From Streptosporangium carneum (lineage in GTDB: Bacteria > Actinomycetota > Actinomycetes > Streptosporangiales > Streptosporangiaceae), in assembly GCF_027922005.1 (NCBI RefSeq), contig NZ_BSEV01000004.1, positions 124,001-188,000 on the forward strand: 64,000 nt of DNA. The letters run 5' to 3'. This document shows positions 27,617-35,021 of this stretch, one piece after another. Position 1 is the first letter of the stretch, and the number at the start of each line of letters is the position of its first letter. Below the pieces are notes generated by a model that was not told where the DNA came from, did not search any database, and saw nothing but the letters and a program-made list of their open reading frames with translations. Made by a program: the position numbers and the translations under genes.

Positions 27617-29224
27617 TCACTCCTGGCCGCGGCGCAGCGCGCGTCCCGGCAGGGCGCCGGTGGGGACGCCGTCCCGCAGTGCGGTGGTTCCGTTGATCAC
27701 CACGTGGCGGACGCCGGTCGCGTACTGGTGGGGGCGCTCGTAGGTCGCGTGGTCGCGGACCGTCTCCGGGTCGAAGACCACGAGGTCGGCGTAGGAGCCG
27801 GGGGTGATCCGGCCGCGCCTCGCCAGCCGGAGGGTGTCGGCGGGCAGCGAGGTCATCCGCCGTACGGCCTCCTCCAGGCTGAGCAGCCCCTCCTCACGGA
27901 CGTGCCGTGACAGGATTCTGGCGAAGCTGCCGTAGGCCCGGGGGTGGACCGGCAGGTCGGTGAAGGGCGGTTCGGCCGGCACCGACTCGGAGTCGGAGCA
28001 GACCGACACCCAGGGCCGGCGCAGCGCCATCCGGATGTTGTCCTGATGGCCGATGAAGTAGGCCGCCATCGTCTCGGGGTCGCCTTCCACCAGGTCCAGC
28101 AGCAGGTCGAGCGGGTCGTTCGCTCCGGCGCGGGCGGCGGCCTGGGCCAGGGTGAGTCCTGCGGTGGGCGAGCCGTCCGCGGCGTTGGACAGCAGCAGTA
28201 CCTGCTCGGGTCCGCCCGCGGCGAGGTAGAGGTTCTCCCACTCGGCTGAGGGACGTCGGATGGCGGCCTTCATCTCCTCCCTGGCTCTGTGATCGCGCAG
28301 CCGCTCCAGCAGCCGGTCCTGGCCGCCCGCGTGGAAGGGTGGGGGGATGACCGCCCCCAGTGACGTGCTGCCTGCCTCGTAGGGGTAGATGTCTGCGGTC
28401 ACCGGCTGGCCTGAGGCACGGGCCGCGTCGATGAGGTCGATCGCGAGCGCCATCTTGTGCCAGTTGTCCCGTCCGGCGGCCTTGAGGTGGTAGACCTCCA
28501 CGCGTGTCTCGGCTTCGCGGCCGATGCGCAGAATCTCCTCGATGCCCTCGACCAGGCGAGCGCCCTCGCTTCTGATGTGGGAGATGTAGAGGGCGTCGTG
28601 CCGGCTCAGCACGCGTGTCAGGGCGATGAGCTCCTCGGTGGAGGAGTAGCTGTCCGGTGGGTAGATCAGCGCCGAGCCCACGCCCAGTGCCCCGTCGGAC
28701 AGTTCCTCGTCCAGCAGCGCCGCGGCCTCGTCCAGTTCGGCCCGGGTGAGCGGCCGGTTGTCGTTGCCCGCGCCGAGCATGCGCAGGTTGTGCGACCCGA
28801 CGAAGCTGGCGATGTTCGGGGCGACGCCCGCCGACGACAGGTCGCCGAGGAAGTCCGCCAGCCGTGGCCAGCCCAGCCGCGTGCCGTCGGCCTCTGTCTT
28901 GTCGACGGAGACCGACTCCAGCATGCGCCCGGCGACCGGCCCCAGGGAGAGGCCTTCGCCGAAGACCTCTGTCGTCACTCCCTGATGAAGGTCGGACAGT
29001 CCGCGGGGATCTTGCTGAAGTGTCAGATAGGCGTGGCTCAGTACGTTGATGAATCCGGGAGCGACGGCGCAGCCGGTCGCGTCGAGCACCACCGCCTCCT
29101 GCGACTCGGGGATGGACCCGATGCCGAGGATCCGATCTCCTTTCACCGCGACATCGGCCGGACGTCCCGGAGCTCCGGTCCCGTCATAGACGGTCCCGCC
29201 CCGGATGATCAGCGTGCTGGGCAT
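27617..29224 (-). CDS. N-acyl-D-amino-acid deacylase-like amidohydrolase
   Basis: 535 residues from MPSTLIIRGGTVYDGTGAPG at the ATG at 29224, preceded by GGGAGG. The composite amidohydrolase fold is clear: N-terminal beta-sandwich, YISHIRSEG, VEVYHLKAAG, and a late metal Asp in SVCSDSES. The HxH motif that follows PGFI in typical D-aminoacylases is replaced by NVLSH (Leu62-Ser63-His64), as in a subgroup of uncharacterised paralogues. One metal site may therefore be altered and the substrate uncertain. Confidence 0.88.
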   Translation of the reverse strand: MPSTLIIRGGTVYDGTGAPGRPADVAVKGDRILGIGSIPESQEAVVLDATGCAVAPGFINVLSHAYLTLQQDPRGLSDLHQGVTTEVFGEGLSLGPVAGRMLESVSVDKTEADGTRLGWPRLADFLGDLSSAGVAPNIASFVGSHNLRMLGAGNDNRPLTRAELDEAAALLDEELSDGALGVGSALIYPPDSYSSTEELIALTRVLSRHDALYISHIRSEGARLVEGIEEILRIGREAETRVEVYHLKAAGRDNWHKMALAIDLIDAARASGQPVTADIYPYEAGSTSLGAVIPPPFHAGGQDRLLERLRDHRAREEMKAAIRRPSAEWENLYLAAGGPEQVLLLSNAADGSPTAGLTLAQAAARAGANDPLDLLLDLVEGDPETMAAYFIGHQDNIRMALRRPWVSVCSDSESVPAEPPFTDLPVHPRAYGSFARILSRHVREEGLLSLEEAVRRMTSLPADTLRLARRGRITPGSYADLVVFDPETVRDHATYERPHQYATGVRHVVINGTTALRDGVPTGALPGRALRRGQE

Positions 29225-29756
29225 GCGAGCCTCCCTTTCCACTGCGCCACCTGGGATTGTCGTGGCCTGCCCGCCGCGAGGCCTCGTCGCGACAGCCAAA
29301 GAACGCCTCGCCCGTTGGGCAGCCCGCTCAACGCGGCCGTCTCGGAGTCTCAGTAGCAATGAAGAAACTTCCAACGAAGCACGGCCTGACCTTCGGTAAT
29401 GATGGTCCGGTTGACCAAGGTCTCGTTTCGCTTACGGTGTGCGCACCATGACGACAAGCCGGAGTCGGGGTACGGCTGGGAAGGTCGCCCGCTGAGAGTG
29501 GCGCGGGCTCGGGACGCCAAGGTGGCCTGGGCCGAGTGCGCGCATGGTGCGGCACCAGCATATGGATCAGCCTCCGGGCAATGTCGCTGCCCGCGCTTCC
29601 GGCATGGATCAATACGGCCACCTCGGACCGGGTGGCCATACGCCCGTCCGGCCCAGGGGAGGGCACGGGCAGAGCCGGTTCCGGCGGCGCGTACGGCCCC
29701 GCGCGGGGGCCGGTCACCACGTCCGCGCAGTGCGTGCCGAAGGGGAGCAGGCAGCG
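29225..29756. other. 532-bp gap without supportable genes
   Basis: Apart from the promoter region expected for the divergent genes at either side, nothing with a family signature was found on either strand. Confidence 0.45.
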
Positions 29757-30149
29757 ATGACGCCAGGGATATCCGTGGACCCGCCAGACGGGAACGATGA
29801 CGAGGAGACCGAGAACCGGGCGGCGAACCCGGTCAAGCCGTGGCGGGACGATGAAGAGACGCGCATCGAGGCCATGCTGGCGCTCAAGAAACGCACGCCG
29901 CTGCAGCGCCGGATCGTGTGGGTGCTCAGCAGCTCGCCCGGCCGGGCTTTCTCGCTGGAGGAGCTGGTCGGCGATCCGGCTGCCGCACCGGCCCAGGTGC
30001 AGGAGGCGATCTCCTACCTGAACCGGATCGCGGAGGCTTTGGGGTTTGTGCCGCTGATCAAGGACACGTCCGCAGGGGTCTCGGTCGATCCGGAGACCGC
30101 CGTAGTCATCCGTCACGCCCTGGACGAGCTGGAGCGTATGGGGAGCTGA
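29757..30149 (+). CDS. hypothetical winged-helix-like protein
   Basis: 130 residues starting MTPGISVDPPDGNDDEETEN, with AGGGGAGCAG upstream. After an acidic tail, residues 45-125 (LKKRTPLQRRIVWVLSSSPG, FSLEELVGDPAAAPAQVQEA) are predicted by eye to form a winged helix, as in small DNA-binding or segregation proteins. No specific family is recognised. It is convergent with the serine recombinase gene. Confidence 0.65.
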   Translation: MTPGISVDPPDGNDDEETENRAANPVKPWRDDEETRIEAMLALKKRTPLQRRIVWVLSSSPGRAFSLEELVGDPAAAPAQVQEAISYLNRIAEALGFVPLIKDTSAGVSVDPETAVVIRHALDELERMGS

Positions 30150-30162
30150 CATCTCACGTCCG

Positions 30163-30194
30163 GCCGCCCCAAGGCCTTGGCGGGGCCCGGGGCG
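30163..30194. terminator. GC-rich hairpin between convergent genes
   Basis: CCAAGG/CCTTGG at 30169-30180 is embedded in a larger GC-rich dyad (CCGCCCC ... GGGGCGG) between the convergent stops at 30149 and 30196. It is a likely bidirectional factor-independent terminator, although no T tract follows. Confidence 0.45.
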
Positions 30195-30195
30195 G

Positions 30196-31059
30196 TCAGT
30201 TCGCGGCGGTCTGCTGGTCGTGGTCGCGCAGCATGCGCAGGACGGTCGCGGCCGAGGGGGGGCGGCCCTTCTTCTTGCCGCGGGTGATGACGAGCCGGGC
30301 GGCGATGTCGCGCAGGCTGAGGTCCTGACCGCGCAGATGCAGGGCCATGGACAGCATGTTCTCGTCGGTGACGACGGCGCCGCCGATGGCCTTGCCGCGG
30401 GCTCTGGCCGATTCGTGGCCTTCCAGGGTGCGGTCGCGGATGTACTCGCGTTCCATCCCCGACAGGGCGGCCAGCACGGTGAACACCACGCCAGACGGGT
30501 CGTGGGAGCCCTGCAGCTCGCCGGTGAGGAACTCCAGGCCGATGCCGGCCGCCTTCAGTTGCTCGGCCAGGGCGGCCAGATCGAGGCCGCGGCCGAGCCG
30601 CTTGTGCTCGTGCACCACGAGGGTGACCGCCACCCCCGCCGCGCGCAGTTCCCGGGCCAGGGTGACAGCCTGGTCGAGTTCGGGCCGGACGGTGGCGCGG
30701 GTGGAGATCTTCTCGGCGAAGACGCGGGTGACGCCGGCGGCCTTGAGCGCGTCGAGTTGGGTGTCCAGGGACTGGCGGACGGTGGAGGCGCGGGCGTAGC
30801 CGATCCGCGCGTGCCCGGCCGGTTCGGCGTCGGCCGCGACCGGGCGGGGCAGTTCGATCCAGAGTGTGCCCGGCTTGCGGACGGCCGGGGTGGGGACGTT
30901 GAGCGCCTTGGCGAACGCGGGCACGAGCCGGAAGCGGGCGGTGTGGTACTGGACGGCGACCTTCCCCTTGCCGGCCCGGCAGGGAGAGCCGGCCGGGGCG
31001 GCGCAGGAGGTCATCGGGCAGTCGTGGGCCTCCACGCGGAGGAAGTCGTCATCGCGCAC
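30196..31059 (-). CDS. serine recombinase (resolvase/invertase family)
   Basis: 287 residues. The N-terminal zinc-finger-like segment DCPMTSCAAPAGSPC (with a later His) precedes a resolvase domain from about residue 84 (RIGYARASTVRQSLDTQLDA, catalytic Ser92). The family motifs VVHEHKRLGRGLDLAALAEQ and LAALSGMEREYIRDRTLEGH are present. A C-terminal helix-turn-helix follows (LSLRDIAARLVITRGKKKGR). The start is GTG at 31059. The repeat-rich sequence immediately upstream has the layout of a recombination site. Confidence 0.92.
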   Translation of the reverse strand: MRDDDFLRVEAHDCPMTSCAAPAGSPCRAGKGKVAVQYHTARFRLVPAFAKALNVPTPAVRKPGTLWIELPRPVAADAEPAGHARIGYARASTVRQSLDTQLDALKAAGVTRVFAEKISTRATVRPELDQAVTLARELRAAGVAVTLVVHEHKRLGRGLDLAALAEQLKAAGIGLEFLTGELQGSHDPSGVVFTVLAALSGMEREYIRDRTLEGHESARARGKAIGGAVVTDENMLSMALHLRGQDLSLRDIAARLVITRGKKKGRPPSAATVLRMLRDHDQQTAAN

Positions 31060-31066
31060 CCGGAAA

Positions 31067-31182
31067 TCGTTTCATAGGAGCGTTTCAGACTGCCACCTGT
31101 TTGCACCGACCTATGAAACAGTGTTCGCCCTGGACGCGCCCGGCCGGAGCCGCTGTTTCATAGGTGTCCGCTGTGAAACGCC
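31067..31182. promoter_or_regulatory. candidate res-type recombination site of the serine recombinase
   Basis: The decamer GTTTCATAGG occurs at 31069-31078 and 31155-31164, and in reverse complement at 31110-31119. Additional GTTTCA half-sites occur at 31082-31087 and, inverted, at about 31173-31179. Several inverted and direct 10-12 bp motifs within 115 bp, next to the recombinase start, match the organisation of resolvase res sites. They also overlap its promoter. Confidence 0.7.
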
Positions 31183-31251
31183 GGCCCCCCACAGATCGAG
31201 GAAGAGGGACGAGCCAGAAGCTGCCGCCAGGGACAGTAGCCAATCGGGAAA

Positions 31252-31274
31252 GCCCAGCCCGGCACGGGCTGGGC
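31252..31274. terminator. strong hairpin terminator downstream of hydrolase relic
   Basis: GCCCAGCCCG and CGGGCTGGGC form a perfect 10-bp stem with loop GCA, flanked by AA and TT. It lies 15 bp beyond the stop of the minus-strand hydrolase relic, and so fits its terminator. Confidence 0.7.
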
Positions 31275-31288
31275 CTTCGAGCGCGACT

Positions 31289-31500
31289 TCAGCGAGTGGC
31301 GGCGTAGGCGGACAGGATGTGCCGGACGACCGTGTCGGGGCGGGACATCATCACCACGTGCGAGGCGCCGGGGACCTCCTTGACCTTGCCGCCGACCCGC
31401 TTGGCCATGAAGCGCTGGACAGCGGGCGGGATGACGTTGTCGGCGGTCGGGATGACGAACCAGGACGGCACGAGCTTCCAGCGTCCGCCTGGGCGGGCGA
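31289..31500 (-). pseudogene. C-terminal relic of an alpha/beta hydrolase
   Basis: About 70 codons, PSWFVIPTADNVIPPAVQRF and SHVVMMSRPDTVVRHILSAY, ending AATR, are homologous to the end of the secreted hydrolase at 44245-45093. The nucleophile domain is missing. The 20-bp regulatory element at 31500-31519 lies immediately upstream, so promoter and 3' end survive while the middle was deleted. It abuts the 3' end of the LAL gene. Confidence 0.8.
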
Positions 31501-31519
31501 ATCGGTCAGTTGACTGCAC
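31500..31519 (-). promoter_or_regulatory. copy 1 of the GTGCAGTCANNTGACCGATT element
   Basis: The minus strand reads GTGCAGTCAACTGACCGATT, oriented toward the hydrolase relic. It overlaps the last codons and stop of the LAL gene. The core GTCANNTGAC is palindromic. See copies at 34151 and 43325. Confidence 0.75.
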
Positions 31520-34160
31520 TGTCCTCCAGCGCGTCGCGTAAGGCGGCGCGGGAGGTGATGCCGAGCTTGGGGAAGATCCGGTACAGGTGGGCGCTGACGG
31601 TCCGCGACGACAGGAACAGCCGCTCGCCGATCTCCTTGTTGCTCAGCCCCGAGGCGGCCAGGCGCGCCACCTCCAGTTGCTGGGCCGTTAGGCCGTGGGC
31701 GGCGTTGGGCCGCGCCGACACCGCCACGCCGGTGGCCCGCAGCTCCTGCTCGGCCCGCTGCTGCCAGGCGGTCGCGCCGATCCCGGCGAACAGGTCGGCC
31801 GCCCTGCGCAGTTCGGGCCGCGCCTCGCCCGGCTGCAGGCGGCGGCGCTGCAGCTCGCCGAGCGCGAGCCGGACCCGGGCGTGGTCGAACGGCCAGCGCT
31901 CGGTCCTGGGCAGCGCGAGCGCGGCCTTGAACAGCGGCACCGCCTCCTCCTCCGGCGCCACCAGCGCCCGGGCGGCCATGATGTGCAGGCGCAGCCGGGG
32001 AGCCCGGTCGGCCAGGTGGGCCGCGGCGGCGGCGTGCACCTCGGCCTCGGCGGTCCTGCCTGTGCGTACCGCCGACTCCACCAGTTCGAAGACCGTCCAC
32101 GGCGCGAACGCCACATACGGGGAGATGACGCCCGGCGGGCTGATGCTGCTCCAGTACGTGTACGCCGTCTCGTAGTCGCCGTGCGCCATCGCGGCCAGCG
32201 CGAGGTTGCGGGCCGCCAGTGACAGGTGCAAACCGCTGCCGCGCGGGGCGGCCCACTGCTCGACGGTCCTGCTGTACTCGCGGGCGCTGTCGGCGTCGCC
32301 CCGCGCGGCGGCGATCCAGCCCAGGCTGCAGCGCAGGTCGTGGGCCAGCAATTCCAGGTCATGCCGGATGCACAGGTCCAGCCCGGCGTTGGCCGCGCTT
32401 TCTGCGGCCTCCCACTGACCGGCCAGGAAATGGTCGTGCGCGGCCAGCCAGTAGCCTCCGGCGGCGTGGGTCACCGCGCCCTGCCCGCTCTCGCCCTCGG
32501 TCAGCGCGCGGATGCGATCGCGGTAGTCCGGCAGCAGGTCCATCCAGGTCGCCGCCCGGCACAGCGCGGCCACCCGTCCGGGCGGGGCGTCCGTAGGCAG
32601 GTCGTCCAGCGCCGTGCGTACCCGCGCCGCGGTGCTGGCGCCCAGGAAGACGTCGTGCAGCAGCCGTACGTCCTCGTCGCCGCAGCCGGCGACCAGCTCC
32701 GTGACCTCCGCCCACTCCTCGGGGTCCTGGGCGTAGGAGGCGGCCATCACCCTGACCAGGGGACCGGCTCCGGGGACGCCGCGCAGCAGGCGGCGGGCGG
32801 CGTCGAGGTCGCCGTCGCGCAGCAGGAGGATCTGGGCTCTGACGGCCACGGCCCTGGCCGGATCGTCCAGGTGGCGCCGTGCCTCGTCCAGCAGCCGCTG
32901 GGCCAGGTCGAGCTGCCCGGACTCGCCGGCCAGCTCGGCCGCGAGCTCCAGCCGGACCGCGCGGGCCGCCGGGTCCGGGGTGAGGTCGGCCGCCCGCTGC
33001 AACGCCTTGACCGCCAGCCCGCTGCCGCCCCGCAGGCTCACCGCGCGGGCGGCCTTCTCGATCTCGGCGGCCACCCGCTCGTCCGGCTCGACCGTGGCCG
33101 CCGCCAGGTGCCACATGCGCAGCTCCGGGTCGGCCTGGTGCTGCTCGGCCAGTACGGAGTGCGCCTGGCGCGTCTCCTCCGGCGAGGCCGTCTTGATGAT
33201 CGCCGACCTGACCAGCGGGTGCCGGAAACGCAGCCCCGACGGCGTCGAGTCGCGCGTGACCAGGCCTGCTTGCTCGGCCTCCAGCAGTTCGTACGGCGAC
33301 AGCTCGGCCCGATGCTGCAACCGGTCGCCGTCGAGGGCGGCCACCAACAACGTCGTACGGATGCGCGGTGCCAGCTCCAGCAGCCGGCCCGCGAACCCGG
33401 TCTCCAGCCTGGTCCGCAAGGACGCGCCGCTGGGCAGCAGCTCCACGCCGACGGACGTCTGCGGCAGCTCGGTGATCGCCAGTGGGTTGCCCGCGGCCTC
33501 GGCGAGCACGCGTTCGCGCACCGACGGCGGCAGATCCGGGTGGAGCAGGTCCAGTAGCTGTCCGGCCGCCTCGTCGTCGAGCGGCCCGACCTCCACCATG
33601 TGAACGCCGGGCGTGACCCGCTCGGTGGCCGTCAGCGGCCGGCGGGCGAAGATCGCCCGCAGGTCGTAGGGCTGCAGCCGCAGCAGGATGAACATCATCA
33701 CCTCACGCGTGGGATGGTCCACCCAGTGCGCGTCCTCGACGGCGATCAGCACCGGACCGTCCTCGGCCACGGCGGCCAGCACCGCCAGAGAGGCCACCGA
33801 GATCGCCAGCCGGTCCGGCACCGGTCCGTCCTGCATCCCCAGCACCCGCAGCAGGGTGTCGCGGTGGAAGGACTCCACCCGCTCCAGGTACTCCATCACC
33901 GGCGCGAACAACTGGTGCAGCCCGGCGAAGGCCAGCTGAGCCTCACTCTCGAAGCCGCTGCCGCCCAGCACCCGCATCCCCCGTTCCCGGGCGTGGGCGA
34001 CCCCGGCCTGCAGCAGCACGGACTTGCCCACGCCCGGGTCGCCGTGCAGCACGACGTTGGGCAGGACACCGGGGGCACGGTCGATCGTCTGCCGCAGTAT
34101 GGCCAGTTCCCCGGCCCGTCCGATGAGGTCCACGCGGTGCGTCTCCTTGGGTGCAGTCAT
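31506..34160 (-). CDS. large ATP-binding LuxR-family (LAL) regulator 1
   Basis: About 884 residues. An AAA/STAND ATPase occupies the N terminus, with Walker A at about residues 40-47 (GDPGVGKS) and a Walker-B-like VLIAVEDAHW. A long helical TPR-like middle follows. The C-terminal LuxR helix-turn-helix is LTAQQLEVARLAASGLSNKE, RLFLSSRTVSAHLYRIFPKL. Such STAND regulators need an inducer and ATP to oligomerise on target promoters. The ATG at 34160 lies inside a copy of the 20-bp element (ATG at 34193 is the alternative), which suggests autoregulation. It is divergent from a hydrolase gene. Confidence 0.92.
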   Translation of the reverse strand: MTAPKETHRVDLIGRAGELAILRQTIDRAPGVLPNVVLHGDPGVGKSVLLQAGVAHARERGMRVLGGSGFESEAQLAFAGLHQLFAPVMEYLERVESFHRDTLLRVLGMQDGPVPDRLAISVASLAVLAAVAEDGPVLIAVEDAHWVDHPTREVMMFILLRLQPYDLRAIFARRPLTATERVTPGVHMVEVGPLDDEAAGQLLDLLHPDLPPSVRERVLAEAAGNPLAITELPQTSVGVELLPSGASLRTRLETGFAGRLLELAPRIRTTLLVAALDGDRLQHRAELSPYELLEAEQAGLVTRDSTPSGLRFRHPLVRSAIIKTASPEETRQAHSVLAEQHQADPELRMWHLAAATVEPDERVAAEIEKAARAVSLRGGSGLAVKALQRAADLTPDPAARAVRLELAAELAGESGQLDLAQRLLDEARRHLDDPARAVAVRAQILLLRDGDLDAARRLLRGVPGAGPLVRVMAASYAQDPEEWAEVTELVAGCGDEDVRLLHDVFLGASTAARVRTALDDLPTDAPPGRVAALCRAATWMDLLPDYRDRIRALTEGESGQGAVTHAAGGYWLAAHDHFLAGQWEAAESAANAGLDLCIRHDLELLAHDLRCSLGWIAAARGDADSAREYSRTVEQWAAPRGSGLHLSLAARNLALAAMAHGDYETAYTYWSSISPPGVISPYVAFAPWTVFELVESAVRTGRTAEAEVHAAAAAHLADRAPRLRLHIMAARALVAPEEEAVPLFKAALALPRTERWPFDHARVRLALGELQRRRLQPGEARPELRRAADLFAGIGATAWQQRAEQELRATGVAVSARPNAAHGLTAQQLEVARLAASGLSNKEIGERLFLSSRTVSAHLYRIFPKLGITSRAALRDALEDSAVN

Positions 34161-34170
34161 TTGACCGATT
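34151..34170 (+). promoter_or_regulatory. copy 2 of the GTGCAGTCANNTGACCGATT element
   Basis: GTGCAGTCATTTGACCGATT lies between the divergent LAL regulator 1 and the hydrolase at 34203. It is 32 bp before the hydrolase start and covers the likely LAL start codon. Confidence 0.78.
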
Positions 34171-34202
34171 GCTGCGCCTTGCTCCGGCGGCATGCTGGGC
34201 GG

Positions 34203-34979
34203 GTGCCGCGACTACAGGTGGGAACAGACGTGAGCCTCTTCTACGAGGACGTCGGCGACGGGCCGCCCGTCGTGCTGGTGCACGGCTGGCCTGTGTCGCA
34301 CCGGTTCTGGGAGCCGCAGATCGGCCCGCTCACCGAGGCCGGGCACCGGGTGGTCTGCTACGACCGGCGCGGCTTCGGACACTCCAGCCGGCCCTGGCAC
34401 GGCTACGACCACGCGACCTTCACCGCCGACCTGGCGGTCCTGGTCGAGGCGCTCGACCTGACCGGGCTGGCGCTGGTCGGCTTCTCCACCGGCTGCGCCG
34501 AGGCCGTCGGCTACGCCGCCGCGTCGGACCGGGTGGCCAGGCTGATCCTGGGCAGCCCGGTGCTGTACCCGGATCCGCTCGCGTACGAGCTCAGAATCGC
34601 CGCGCGGCGGCACCGCATCCCCATGCTCGACGATCTGCTGCTCAGGTTCTTCGCCGTCGACGGGCACAGCGCGCTGGACGAGCCGACCCGCCAGTACCTG
34701 CTGCGGGATGCCGCGGACGCCTCCCCGAAGGCGACGGCGGACTCGCTGGCGGCCTGGGACGCCGCGGATCCCGGCCCCGAGCTGGCCCGCGTCACCGTGC
34801 CCACGCTGATCATCCAGGGCGAGGGGGACGCGTTCGTACCCCTGAAGGACAGCGGAACCCGCGTGGCGCGAGCGCTCGACGGCAGCTCGCTGACGACGAT
34901 CCCCGACGCGCCGCACGGCGCTCCGCTCACCCACGCCGAGCAGTGGAACGCGCTCATGCTGGAGTTCCTGACGAGATGA
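34203..34979 (+). CDS. alpha/beta hydrolase, non-haem chloroperoxidase/esterase type
   Basis: 258 residues from GTG at 34203. Motifs: VVLVHGWPVSHRFW (oxyanion), nucleophile Ser95 in LVGFSTGCAEA, Asp in IQGEGDAFVP, and His in DAPHGAPL. Close in layout to the hydrolase at 43408. The 20-bp element precedes it. No signal peptide, hence cytoplasmic. Confidence 0.9.
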   Translation: MPRLQVGTDVSLFYEDVGDGPPVVLVHGWPVSHRFWEPQIGPLTEAGHRVVCYDRRGFGHSSRPWHGYDHATFTADLAVLVEALDLTGLALVGFSTGCAEAVGYAAASDRVARLILGSPVLYPDPLAYELRIAARRHRIPMLDDLLLRFFAVDGHSALDEPTRQYLLRDAADASPKATADSLAAWDAADPGPELARVTVPTLIIQGEGDAFVPLKDSGTRVARALDGSSLTTIPDAPHGAPLTHAEQWNALMLEFLTR

Positions 34980-35021
34980 CGGCATGCGGCGACGGTACGG
35001 TCCGGGTGGCCGGCTCCGGTA

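Noticed and set aside
32226-33557. Long frames antisense to LAL regulator 1
   Set aside because: The sense strand encodes the Walker A, helical region and LuxR domain in one frame; the antisense is a shadow.
31500-34170. LAL regulator 1 as a small transposon flanked by 20-bp inverted repeats
   Set aside because: The two ends are inverted copies, but a third copy at 43.3 kb has the same relation to a hydrolase start and no partner, so a shared operator explains all three better.
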